Below the pieces are notes generated by a model. That model did no database searches and was not told the origin of the DNA. It saw nothing but the letters and a program-made list of their open reading frames with translations. From CAYNWK01 sp964400875 (GTDB taxonomy: Bacteria > Chloroflexota > Anaerolineae > Anaerolineales > UBA4823), in NCBI GenBank assembly GCA_964400875.1, contig CAYNWK010000125.1, positions 1-12,721 of the forward strand: DNA of 12,721 bases. The letters run 5' to 3'. Of the stretch, positions 1-6,301 are shown piece after piece; positions within the stretch are counted from its first letter, which is position 1; every line of letters begins with the position of its first letter. The translations under genes and the position numbers were made by a program.

Positions 1-761
1 AAACCCAAATAGGCTTCTAACGAACCGAAGTGCTCGCCCTGGGACAGGAATCCCGCCAGCAGCGCGTTACGATTGCCCCGGTCGCCGAGCACGCCGAACA
101 TATCGCTGGCGATCAGCCCGCCCCGCCGGGGTTTGGGGGTCCCGGGATTGATCAATACGCTGCGGTTGAAGGGGCCGAGGCGCGTGCTCCGGTAGCGGTC
201 CTCTTCGGAATAGACCTGAGTGTGGGACCAGGACTGCCAGCCGTTGGAGAAAAAGGCCATATCCAGGGGCTGTACCCCGGTACGCCGCCTGGCAGGCGCA
301 CCTTCGGGGGGCCGCGGCGCGAATTGCAGGCTGCCGCGCGGCCCGGAGCGCTGGCGGTAGATAAAACCGGCGGAGAACAGCTCCAGGCGCTCGACGGCGA
401 TTGCTTCGCTGCCCCTGTTTTCAACCACCAGGCGGACCAACAGGAACGGGTGAGACTCCGGAACGGCGAAGGTCAGCCGAAAGTTCAGCCCCTCTGCCCC
501 TGGGGGGATGAGCAGGTCCAGCTGGCGCAGCGGCCCGTGGGGAGAGTGCGGGATCGCCTCTTCAGCGACCTCGAGGTTTGGCCAGCGATCCAGCGCATTG
601 CGATAAGCGCGGCCACGATGATAATAGAACCCAGTCTGGGCGTTGATCACCGCCGGAACCTGGCGATCGGCCAGCGGGCCGGCCCGGCTGATCAGACTCC
701 AGCGAGCTAAATCGGGGTTCAGGGTGAACTGCAGTGAAGCGTTCTCGAGGGAATAGGTCAT
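1..761 (-). CDS. GH36 alpha-galactosidase-like glycosidase, N-terminal part (partial)
   Basis: An open reading frame runs from an ATG at 761 off the left edge of the window; 253 codons are visible and no stop is reached. The translation is rich in beta-strand-like segments and carries FFSNGWQSWSH at about residues 170-180, followed by YSEEDRY. This NGWQSWS block is a hallmark of the N-terminal beta-sandwich domain of family GH36 alpha-galactosidases. GH36 enzymes are usually about 700 residues, so the (beta/alpha)8 barrel with the catalytic aspartates lies outside the window and activity cannot be judged. No signal peptide is seen, so a cytoplasmic enzyme acting on imported alpha-galactosides is likely. 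The start lies 19 nt after the STAS gene, which suggests co-transcription. There is no purine-rich ribosome site before the ATG, so translation may be coupled to the STAS gene. The family call is fairly firm; the substrate is inferred. Confidence 0.8.
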   Translation of the reverse strand, partial: MTYSLENASLQFTLNPDLARWSLISRAGPLADRQVPAVINAQTGFYYHRGRAYRNALDRWPNLEVAEEAIPHSPHGPLRQLDLLIPPGAEGLNFRLTFAVPESHPFLLVRLVVENRGSEAIAVERLELFSAGFIYRQRSGPRGSLQFAPRPPEGAPARRRTGVQPLDMAFFSNGWQSWSHTQVYSEEDRYRSTRLGPFNRSVLINPGTPKPRRGGLIASDMFGVLGDRGNRNALLAGFLSQGEHFGSLEAYLG

Positions 762-780
762 CGAGGGAGGCAGGCGCCGA

Positions 781-1143
781 TCAGCCGCCGTGTGCAGCCA
801 GGTGTTCGGCGAGGTACTGCCAGGCCTGGGAGGCGTCCTCGTGCGCCGGGAACACGCGATCCAACATGGTGAGGCGCAAGGCGGTGTGGACTTGCGGATT
901 GGCGCTGCAGATAGCCAGCATGCCTCCGGAACTGCGCAAGGATTTCATGCCTGAGACCAAGGCACTCAAACCGGATGAGTCCATGAAATCTACCCGGGCC
1001 AGGTCCACGACGATCCCCTGGGCCCCGACGGCGATCTGATCCAAAATCGCCTGGCGCACCTTGGGGGAGGATTCGGCGTCCATCCTGCCGACGGGCCGCA
1101 AGAGGGTGCGACCGGCATCGATTTGCTCTGTTTCGATTTCCAT
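781..1143 (-). CDS. STAS-domain protein, anti-anti-sigma factor type (SpoIIAA/RsbV-like)
   Basis: This 120-residue protein is one complete STAS domain, the usual size for SpoIIAA/RsbV relatives. VDFMDSSGLSALVSG at residues 51-65 contains the conserved DSSG; by position against SpoIIAA Ser58, Ser56 is the expected phosphorylation site. In the family, the unphosphorylated STAS protein binds an anti-sigma kinase or another target, and phosphorylation releases it. The gene sits 39 nt downstream of a gene encoding both a SpoIIAB/RsbW-type kinase domain and a SpoIIE-type phosphatase domain, its obvious partner. An AAGGGG ribosome site (1149-1154) lies 5 nt before the ATG and supports this start. 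No sigma factor is present nearby, so the final target is unknown; it could be a sigma factor, a cyclase or an enzyme elsewhere in the genome. Confidence 0.9.
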   Translation of the reverse strand: MEIETEQIDAGRTLLRPVGRMDAESSPKVRQAILDQIAVGAQGIVVDLARVDFMDSSGLSALVSGMKSLRSSGGMLAICSANPQVHTALRLTMLDRVFPAHEDASQAWQYLAEHLAAHGG

Positions 1144-1182
1144 CAGGTCCCCTTCATTGTTAGAAGTTGGATTAACTGCGGT

Positions 1183-3219
1183 TCAGGACTGGCCCGGCTT
1201 AGCGCTTCCCGCGCGCTCCGGTAGAGATTTTTCCAGGTGCCAATGGTTGCGGCCTCCGGGGAGGCGGGTGTAAGCGCAGACATCCAGTAAACTGCGGGCC
1301 AGTCTCAGCCCGTAGCCGCCGGTAGTCGGCCCATCCGGTTCGATCCGCTGGTGGGGCGCGGGGCTGCTCTGCGGATCGAAGGGCTCACCACTGTCGATGA
1401 AATCGATCCAGATGCTGTCCGGCTGGACAGCCATGCGCCCCTGGATGCGCGCGGGATAAGCAACGTCTGCGTACGCGTGGATGATGATGTTGGTGGCGAT
1501 CTCGGAGACAGCCAGTTCAATCTCGTTGAGGAAATCATCCCGGGATTCAGCGGAGAGAAAAGCCAGTCCGGCGGCTTGCTGGCGGGCGAGCGTGGCAATG
1601 GCGCGAATGTTGCGCCGTTCGGCGGCTAAAACAAAAGGAACAGACTCCGGGGGGTATTCAAATTCCGGTTTAGCCCGGGCTAAAAATAAGGCCACATCAT
1701 CGCGCAAAGGTTCACCTCTGCGATGCACGTCCAGCCCGTCGAGCAAGGCTTTGAGCTGCTGGTTCACCGGTAAAGGGTGCACCCCGTGGAGGATATCGAT
1801 CAGGGCCTGGACACCGAAGATCTGCTCGGTTTCGTTCTCCGCCTCCGTAATCCCGTCGCTGTAGGCTAAGAGCACGTCGCCCGGCTGCAGGCTCAGTTCT
1901 ACCTGCGCCAGGTCGAGCTGCCGTTCGATGCCGAGGGGCAGACCGGTACGTTCGAGCTCCTGCACTTTCTGCTCCCGGGCGCGCCAAAGCAGCGCCGAGG
2001 TATGCCCGGCGCTGGCATAGCTGATCCGCAAAGGGCCGGTTTGCAGGAACGCCAGGAAGGCTGTGACCAGGGTATTGGAGCGGTTCAATTCATCGTAGAG
2101 CAGCCGGTTCGTCGCGCTGAGCAGTTCGGCGGCTCCCTGGCGGTGCTGGATTTCACTCTTCAGCGTGGCGTGCATCAGAGCGGTGATCAGGGCAGCCGGT
2201 ATGCCCTTCCCGGCGACGTCCCCGATGATCACCGCCACACCATCTTCGATAGGGTGTACGGCGTAAAAGTCCCCGCCGACGTGATAGGCTGGTTTGAGGC
2301 TGGCGGCAAATTCAAGGCCTGCTACGCCAGGCAAAGTGTTGGGCAGCAGATTAGCCTGGATTTGTGCGGCGATGCCCAGCTCGTGGTCCAACCGCCGGCC
2401 GGCTTCTTGTTCACGGCGGGCGAGCATGGTCGAGATCAACAGGCTGATCTGGTCGCTGACGCTGACCAGAAGCTGTTGATCCACGATCGAGAGGCTGCGT
2501 TGAAGCGGGTTGATCAGGCCAATCAAGCCGCGAAAGCCATCCTCCGCCGAAAGCGGCGCAAGAGCCAGCGAACGCAGCCCGGCGTTCGCCTGAGCGAGCG
2601 CGGCCGGGAGCGCCTGCTCTTCAGGAAGCAGGATGGTTTTATTTGTACGACCGGTGAAGATGATCAGCTGTTCGTACTCGGGCAAAGACCGGCCGCTTGC
2701 GGTGACCAACCGAGTGGACGGCCCCTCCTGCAGGAGCAGGCAGACGTCCTCGGCGCTGACCACCTGGTAAAGACCTTTCACCAGCCGATTCAGGACCGCG
2801 GTCAAGTCGCTGGATTGGGCAACTACCTGGGCCATTTCAAAGACGAAGTTCAGCCGGTTGGCGGTCGAGCGCAGCTCCCCGGTCAACTTTTGGCTGGCCT
2901 GCTGTTCGACAGCCAGATTATCCAGCAGAGCGAGCAGCAACCTAAGCAGCTGCAGCCCATCGGCGGGGGCGCGGCTTTCGCCTGGCGCCGGGCTGGCCAG
3001 ATAATAAGACGTCCGCGCCCTGGTGGAGCGAGCGACCAGCCAGGGTTTGCCCTGCAACTCAAGCTGCGTTGGGTTCTCGCTGAGCGTCGCCATAGCAGCC
3101 GCCAGCGCCACGGGGACCTGCGCCGGAGGGGCTGCGCTCCACACGTACAGCGGCGCGCCGATCAGGCGCTGCCAAGTTGTTTCGAGCTGGGGCATGATGC
3201 TTTCCGGCAGGATGCTCAT
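1183..3219 (-). CDS. GAF / SpoIIE-type PP2C phosphatase / RsbW-type HATPase kinase fusion regulator
   Basis: This 678-residue cytoplasmic regulator combines three recognisable modules. Residues 1-100 are an unassigned N-terminal region and a helical stretch follows at about 95-130. A GAF-like sensor spans about 130-265. A SpoIIE-type PP2C phosphatase covers about 285-515, with GGDFYA (D317), GDVAGKG (D334), YSDGITEAE (D455) and RDD (507-508), so all expected metal-binding aspartates are present. A GHKL ATPase of the SpoIIAB/RsbW type covers about 525-665, with N-box EIATN (E573, N577), G1 box DSG (609-611) and G2 box GGYGL (634-638). It should therefore be able to both phosphorylate and dephosphorylate a STAS protein, and one is encoded next. 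Known precedents for such dual proteins are HsbR and SypE. The gene follows a patatin gene by 10 nt. The ATG at 3219 has only a distant GGAG; a second in-frame ATG nine codons in is possible. Confidence 0.93.
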   Translation of the reverse strand: MSILPESIMPQLETTWQRLIGAPLYVWSAAPPAQVPVALAAAMATLSENPTQLELQGKPWLVARSTRARTSYYLASPAPGESRAPADGLQLLRLLLALLDNLAVEQQASQKLTGELRSTANRLNFVFEMAQVVAQSSDLTAVLNRLVKGLYQVVSAEDVCLLLQEGPSTRLVTASGRSLPEYEQLIIFTGRTNKTILLPEEQALPAALAQANAGLRSLALAPLSAEDGFRGLIGLINPLQRSLSIVDQQLLVSVSDQISLLISTMLARREQEAGRRLDHELGIAAQIQANLLPNTLPGVAGLEFAASLKPAYHVGGDFYAVHPIEDGVAVIIGDVAGKGIPAALITALMHATLKSEIQHRQGAAELLSATNRLLYDELNRSNTLVTAFLAFLQTGPLRISYASAGHTSALLWRAREQKVQELERTGLPLGIERQLDLAQVELSLQPGDVLLAYSDGITEAENETEQIFGVQALIDILHGVHPLPVNQQLKALLDGLDVHRRGEPLRDDVALFLARAKPEFEYPPESVPFVLAAERRNIRAIATLARQQAAGLAFLSAESRDDFLNEIELAVSEIATNIIIHAYADVAYPARIQGRMAVQPDSIWIDFIDSGEPFDPQSSPAPHQRIEPDGPTTGGYGLRLARSLLDVCAYTRLPGGRNHWHLEKSLPERAGSAKPGQS

Positions 3220-3229
3220 GGTGGGTATT

Positions 3230-4015
3230 TTACTCCAACCCCAAGGCGGAACGGATTTGGGGCAGCACCTCCTGGGCCGAGCGTTCCCCGCGGGCGATCA
3301 GGTCGGCGCCTCTGGAGAAGTTTAAATACGTGCTGCCGCGTAAATCCGGCGAGATGAGACAATTCGCCTGGAAGAGTCCCCCGCCAGCATGGCGCACCAG
3401 GGTTTCTAAAGCGGCGAAGCCAAAACCGAGAAAGCCCCAGGCTTTGTGCAGTTTCGTTCGCATGATATCCACCCCGATGACGTAATCGGCGCCCATCTCG
3501 CGCAGGACTTTCACCGGGACGGTATCGACCAGGCTGCCATCGCCCAGGATGCGCCCATCCAGGTTGACGGGGGAGATGAAACCTGGCACGGAGCAGCTGG
3601 CGCGCACTGCCGGGGCCAGCGGACCACTCCGGATGACGTACGGTTCGCCGGTTTCCAGGTCGGTGGTAACCACGGCCAGCGGCAAGTCGAGATCGGCGAA
3701 GGTCAGGTCGCCGAGCAGATCGACCAGCCAGCGTTCCAACCCGGCGAATTTGAACAGCCCGCGCCAGGGCCACTCCGGGGAGGCGAAGTGGCGCCAGCGG
3801 ATGCGCTGGCTTCGATTGACGATGTCGGGAAGGGGAGTTCCGGCGGCGTAGATGGCGCCGATCAAAGAGCCGACGCTGGAGCCGGAAACGAACTCGATCG
3901 GGATTCCGGCCTGGAGCAGGACGGAGAGCACGCCGACGTGAGCCATGCCGCGCACCACGCCGCCACCGAGAGCAAGCCCAACCTGGGTCTTAGAAGCAGG
4001 CGGCGCGTTGGTCAT
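3230..4015 (-). CDS. Patatin-like phospholipase (RssA-type), first copy
   Basis: This 261-residue protein is a compact patatin-fold lipid acyl hydrolase. The glycine-rich oxyanion loop LGGGVVRGMAHVGVL lies at residues 16-30, the nucleophile motif GSSVG at 45-49 (Ser47) and the dyad aspartate in LGDGSLVD at 157-164 (Asp159). The Ser-Asp dyad is complete, so activity on phospholipids or other acyl esters is expected; the natural substrate is not shown. No signal peptide or clear membrane segment is visible. The frame is open further upstream to an ATG at 4150, but that extension would lie inside the dehydrogenase gene and has no family-like sequence. The ATG at 4015 has AAGG 5 nt upstream and starts just before the conserved core, so it was chosen. 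It lies 20 nt after the alcohol dehydrogenase stop and 10 nt before the regulator gene, consistent with an operon. Confidence 0.92.
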   Translation of the reverse strand: MTNAPPASKTQVGLALGGGVVRGMAHVGVLSVLLQAGIPIEFVSGSSVGSLIGAIYAAGTPLPDIVNRSQRIRWRHFASPEWPWRGLFKFAGLERWLVDLLGDLTFADLDLPLAVVTTDLETGEPYVIRSGPLAPAVRASCSVPGFISPVNLDGRILGDGSLVDTVPVKVLREMGADYVIGVDIMRTKLHKAWGFLGFGFAALETLVRHAGGGLFQANCLISPDLRGSTYLNFSRGADLIARGERSAQEVLPQIRSALGLE

Positions 4016-4035
4016 GTTTGCCTTGGGGAGAGCCG

Positions 4036-5202
4036 TTAAAAATCCACCCTTTGACCCCGGAAAGCATACCGGAAAAGCTGCTCTATCTCCACCCGTTCCG
4101 GGATGCGCCGGGCCATCAGGATGTTGGTGTCGATCTCGGTATGTTCGCAAATCTCTGCCAGGTTGGCCTCGAATTCCCCCTCAGCGATGCCGGCTTCCAG
4201 CAGGCTGCGCGGCTGCCCGATGCGTCCCAACAAATTCCGGATGGCCTGGGCGACGCTGCCGGCCGCCTGGGCTTCATCTTCCGCGGGCAGACCCAGGATA
4301 TAGGCGATATCCCGGTAACGGCCGACGCCACCAACGGCGTTAAACTCGATGGTATACGGCAGGAAAAGGGCGGTGATGCGCCCATGAGGCAGGGGCAGGC
4401 AGGTGCCGGCGGCATGACCCATGGCGTGGGCCAGGGCGACCTGGCTGTTGCCCAGGGCCAGCCCGGCTATGGCGGCCGCGTTGGCCATCTTTTCCCGGGC
4501 CCTCGGATCCCCCGCGCCGTGTTCGACGGCGCGCGGCAGGTAACGAAAGACCAGATGGATGGCTTTAAGGCACGGCCCGTCGGTAAAATCGTTCGCCCAG
4601 GTGCTGCTATAGCCTTCCACGGCGTGGGTGAGCACGTCGGCGCCGGTGTCGGCGGTCAGCTGGCGGGGCAATTCGGCGGTAAATTGGGGGTCGACGATGG
4701 CGATATCCGGGGTGGTTTCCCGTGATCCGAGGGTGAGTTTGCGGTTCTCATCCAGGTCGGTGAGCACGGAGGCGTAGCCCACCTCGGAGCCCGTCCCAGC
4801 GGTCGTGGGAATGGTGATCAGGCGGGCTTTTTCCCGCAGCCCCAAAATCTCCATTGGGTTGATCGCTTCAGGAGACAGGTCGGGCCGTTCGTAGAGCACC
4901 CACATCGCCTTGGCAGCGTCCATGCACGACCCACCGCCCAACCCGACGATCCAGTCCGGTTGGTATTCTTCGAGGTAGCGCGCGCCGCGCCGGATGGTCT
5001 GGAGCGAAGGCTCTTCCTCGACCTCGGCAAAGACCTCGCTGGCGATCCCGGCGGTGGTTAAGACCGCCTGGACTCGCTCGGAGAACCCTAGCCGGAGGAT
5101 GGTCGCATCGGTGACGATGACGGCGCGCTCACCTTGCAATTCCTCCAGGCGGTTAAGCGCGTCCTCACCGAAGACGATCTCAGGGCTGGTGAACGACCAC
5201 AT
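4036..5202 (-). CDS. Iron-type (group III) alcohol dehydrogenase
   Basis: This 388-residue protein has the normal length and layout of iron-containing alcohol dehydrogenases. The N-terminal nucleotide-binding domain carries GLGGGSCMDAAKA (87-99) and IPTTAGTGSEV (131-141). The helical C-terminal domain carries expected metal ligands Asp189 and His193 (GADVLTHAVEGY), His259 (ALAHAMGH) and His273 (LPHGR); the 14-residue spacing of the two later histidines matches FucO-type enzymes. The family interconverts an alcohol with its aldehyde or ketone using NAD(P)H and a divalent metal. The substrate is not evident. Its place between an SCP2-like protein and a patatin, and the acyl-ACP-reductase-like gene elsewhere in the window, make a long-chain aldehyde or alcohol plausible, but that is inference. 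The start lies 18 nt after the SCP2 stop, with only a weak ribosome site. Confidence 0.93.
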   Translation of the reverse strand: MWSFTSPEIVFGEDALNRLEELQGERAVIVTDATILRLGFSERVQAVLTTAGIASEVFAEVEEEPSLQTIRRGARYLEEYQPDWIVGLGGGSCMDAAKAMWVLYERPDLSPEAINPMEILGLREKARLITIPTTAGTGSEVGYASVLTDLDENRKLTLGSRETTPDIAIVDPQFTAELPRQLTADTGADVLTHAVEGYSSTWANDFTDGPCLKAIHLVFRYLPRAVEHGAGDPRAREKMANAAAIAGLALGNSQVALAHAMGHAAGTCLPLPHGRITALFLPYTIEFNAVGGVGRYRDIAYILGLPAEDEAQAAGSVAQAIRNLLGRIGQPRSLLEAGIAEGEFEANLAEICEHTEIDTNILMARRIPERVEIEQLFRYAFRGQRVDF

Positions 5203-5220
5203 CGTGGATCAACCCGCAGC

Positions 5221-5631
5221 TCAGGCGGGCCACTCGGTATCGACTTGTGTGGCGCAGTTGACCAGCTCCACCGCCGCCTTGGGCGCTTTCATCACCTTCA
5301 TGAGATTGCCCTGCAGCTTGAGCTGGCGGGTGACCAATCCCTGGATGGGGTCGAGCTTCTTGTTGAGCACCTTCTTCCAGGTTGGCAGCGGCGCGTTGAT
5401 GGTGAATTCCGGTTTCTTCTGACCGGGATCGGACACCTCGTAAGCGTCCCGGCATTTGCCGTGCCACAGGTCCATGTAGAGGTGGGCATCCTGAGGAACG
5501 CCGGGGCTTTTTTGGACGATGAAGTAAAAATCGCCCTCCCAATTCCTGGCTGCGTCCTGGTAGGCCTCGCTCTCATTGAGCTTCTCCATCAAAGCTTTAA
5601 TCCACGCATCGCTGGGAAATTTGATCGCCAT
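5221..5631 (-). CDS. SCP2 sterol-carrier-domain protein, first copy
   Basis: This 136-residue protein is a single SCP2-type domain. It begins MAIKFPSDAWIKALMEKLNE, the usual N-terminal helix, and ends with DPIQGLVTRQLKLQGNLMKV (about residues 94-113), the typical SCP2 segment before the last helix. SCP2 domains form a hydrophobic tunnel that binds fatty acyl chains, lipids or sterols. Stand-alone bacterial copies are usually of unknown function and are often found near lipid or alcohol dehydrogenase genes. No signal peptide or membrane segment is seen. The frame stays open to an ATG at 5679, but the ATG at 5631 is preceded by GGAGGAGG at an ideal 6-nt distance and matches the domain start, so it was chosen. 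It is the first gene of the apparent six-gene minus-strand operon, 18 nt before the alcohol dehydrogenase. Confidence 0.87.
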   Translation of the reverse strand: MAIKFPSDAWIKALMEKLNESEAYQDAARNWEGDFYFIVQKSPGVPQDAHLYMDLWHGKCRDAYEVSDPGQKKPEFTINAPLPTWKKVLNKKLDPIQGLVTRQLKLQGNLMKVMKAPKAAVELVNCATQVDTEWPA

Positions 5632-5637
5632 GTGCAG

Positions 5638-5657
5638 CCTCCTCCGCCGGACGGCGG
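5638..5657 (-). promoter_or_regulatory. Strong ribosome binding site abutting a small hairpin before the SCP2 gene
   Basis: On the minus strand, GGAGGAGG (5638-5645) lies 6 nt before the ATG at 5631 and decides this start over the upstream in-frame ATG at 5679. Directly upstream, CCGCC (5653-5657) and GGCGG (5644-5648) form a 5-bp inverted repeat with a 4-nt loop that shares two bases with the ribosome site. Pairing could mask part of it, but no regulatory role is shown. Confidence 0.55.
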
Positions 5658-5660
5658 TAC

Positions 5661-5689
5661 ATGTAAATCCCTGTAGCACCGCCTGCCAA
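5661..5689 (-). promoter_or_regulatory. Weak candidate promoter for the SCP2-to-glycosidase operon
   Basis: On the minus strand TTGGCA (5684-5689, 5 of 6 to the -35 consensus) is followed after 17 nt by TTACAT (5661-5666, only 3 of 6 to the -10 consensus). It would start transcription near 5654 and leave a leader of about 20 nt containing the ribosome site. The position is right for the leftward operon, but the weak -10 makes this tentative. Confidence 0.25.
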
Positions 5690-5736
5690 TAAAGATGTGA
5701 AAGGTGGTCGAACCGAGTTGCAGGTTAAAATCCGTA

Positions 5737-5752
5737 TGTGGAATTTACCACA
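5737..5752. promoter_or_regulatory. CRP-like inverted repeat in the divergent intergenic region
   Basis: TGTGG-aattta-CCACA is a perfect inverted repeat with 5-bp arms and a 6-nt spacer, the geometry of Crp/Fnr-family operators (CRP consensus TGTGA-N6-TCACA). It lies in the 266-nt gap between the leftward SCP2 gene and the rightward CBS gene, about 90 nt upstream of the candidate start sites on both sides. A second site of the same geometry is upstream of the reductase gene near the right edge. Function is inferred from geometry only. Confidence 0.4.
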
Positions 5753-5800
5753 AAAAAGGCGGACGTGCGAGCCGATTCAACCCGCTCCTACCGGGAAAAC

Positions 5801-5829
5801 TTGCTCTTTACAGATAGGCTTGGTAGAAT
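5801..5829 (+). promoter_or_regulatory. Candidate sigma-70-type promoter for the CBS-patatin pair
   Basis: TTGCTC (5801-5806) and TAGAAT (5824-5829, 5 of 6 to the -10 consensus) are separated by 17 nt. Transcription would begin near 5836 and give a leader of about 60 nt before the TTG start at 5898. The -35 matches only 3 of 6, so an activator could be needed; a CRP-like inverted repeat lies upstream at 5737-5752. Confidence 0.4.
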
Positions 5830-5886
5830 AATCCTGGGTGGGAGAACATTACCGGTATTTCGGGTTGGGAGACTGGATTTAGCAGC

Positions 5887-5892
5887 AGGAGG
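5887..5892 (+). promoter_or_regulatory. Shine-Dalgarno site that decides the TTG start of the CBS gene
   Basis: A full AGGAGG lies 5 nt before TTG at 5898-5900. The TTG opens a frame whose first residues lead straight into the first CBS domain. No ATG or GTG at a similar distance fits this frame. Confidence 0.75.
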
Positions 5893-5897
5893 CAACC

Positions 5898-6299
5898 TTG
5901 GTCGATCCTACCGTTTTGCAGGCAAAGCGCTACGGCGTTTTCAGTTGTCATTTTAATGACACGCTCCTGGACGCCGCCAAACGTATGGCGACGGAGGAGA
6001 TCAGCGCGCTGGTGGTCGTGGACGACGAGGGCTACCTCGCCGGCATCATCACACGCACCGACCTGGTCCGGGCGTATAAAGACTCGGAGCAAGACTGGAT
6101 CGGGAGGAAGGTCGAGGCTTATATGGTCAGAGAGGTGATCACCACGTTGCCGCAGGACCACTTGAGCCATGTGGCCGATCTTTTGCTGGATAACAAGATC
6201 CACCGGGTCGTCGTCGTCCAGGATGAAAAAGGCTTCAAGCGGCCGGTCGGCGTGGTTTCTTCTACCGATTTGGTTTATCACATGGCGAAGGAACAATAA
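5898..6299 (+). CDS. Two-CBS-domain protein
   Basis: This 133-residue protein is a tandem CBS pair (Bateman module) with nothing else attached. CBS1 covers about residues 5-62, with SALVVVDDEGYLAGIITRTD, and CBS2 about 74-131, with HRVVVVQDE and PVGVVSSTDLV. Each repeat ends in the typical G-hydrophobic-hydrophobic-(T/S)xxDL pattern. CBS pairs bind adenosyl nucleotides such as AMP, ATP or SAM and regulate a linked or partner protein. Here the partner is probably the patatin, which starts 2 nt after this stop codon. Translation begins at TTG, supported by a perfect AGGAGG. No DNA-binding or catalytic domain is present, so a regulatory role is likely, but the ligand cannot be read from the sequence. 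Confidence 0.9.
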   Translation: MVDPTVLQAKRYGVFSCHFNDTLLDAAKRMATEEISALVVVDDEGYLAGIITRTDLVRAYKDSEQDWIGRKVEAYMVREVITTLPQDHLSHVADLLLDNKIHRVVVVQDEKGFKRPVGVVSSTDLVYHMAKEQ

Positions 6300-6301
6300 A
6301 G

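Noticed and set aside
30..710. A 226-codon open frame on the plus strand at the left edge
   Set aside because: It mirrors the GH36-like gene on the minus strand, which carries the NGWQSWS block; the plus-strand product looks like no protein family.
2002..3357. A 451-codon open frame on the plus strand
   Set aside because: It is antisense to the GAF/PP2C/HATPase gene, whose protein has complete family motifs. The plus-strand translation has no recognisable domain; GC-rich codon use leaves this frame open.
4016..4150. Upstream in-frame start for the first patatin (45 extra residues)
   Set aside because: The extension overlaps the alcohol dehydrogenase gene, has no patatin-like sequence, and the ATG at 4015 has its own ribosome site.
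5660..5667. TACATGTA-type 8-bp palindrome in the divergent gap
   Set aside because: Too short to be called an operator on its own, and it overlaps the weak candidate -10 element.
5807..5829. TTTACA (5807-5812) as the -35 element of the CBS promoter
   Set aside because: It matches 5 of 6 bases but lies only 11 nt from TAGAAT, too close for a sigma-70-type promoter.
5738..5956. A 72-codon plus-strand frame inside the divergent gap
   Set aside because: It overlaps the candidate promoter and the start of the CBS gene in another frame, has no ribosome site at its ATG and has no family features.
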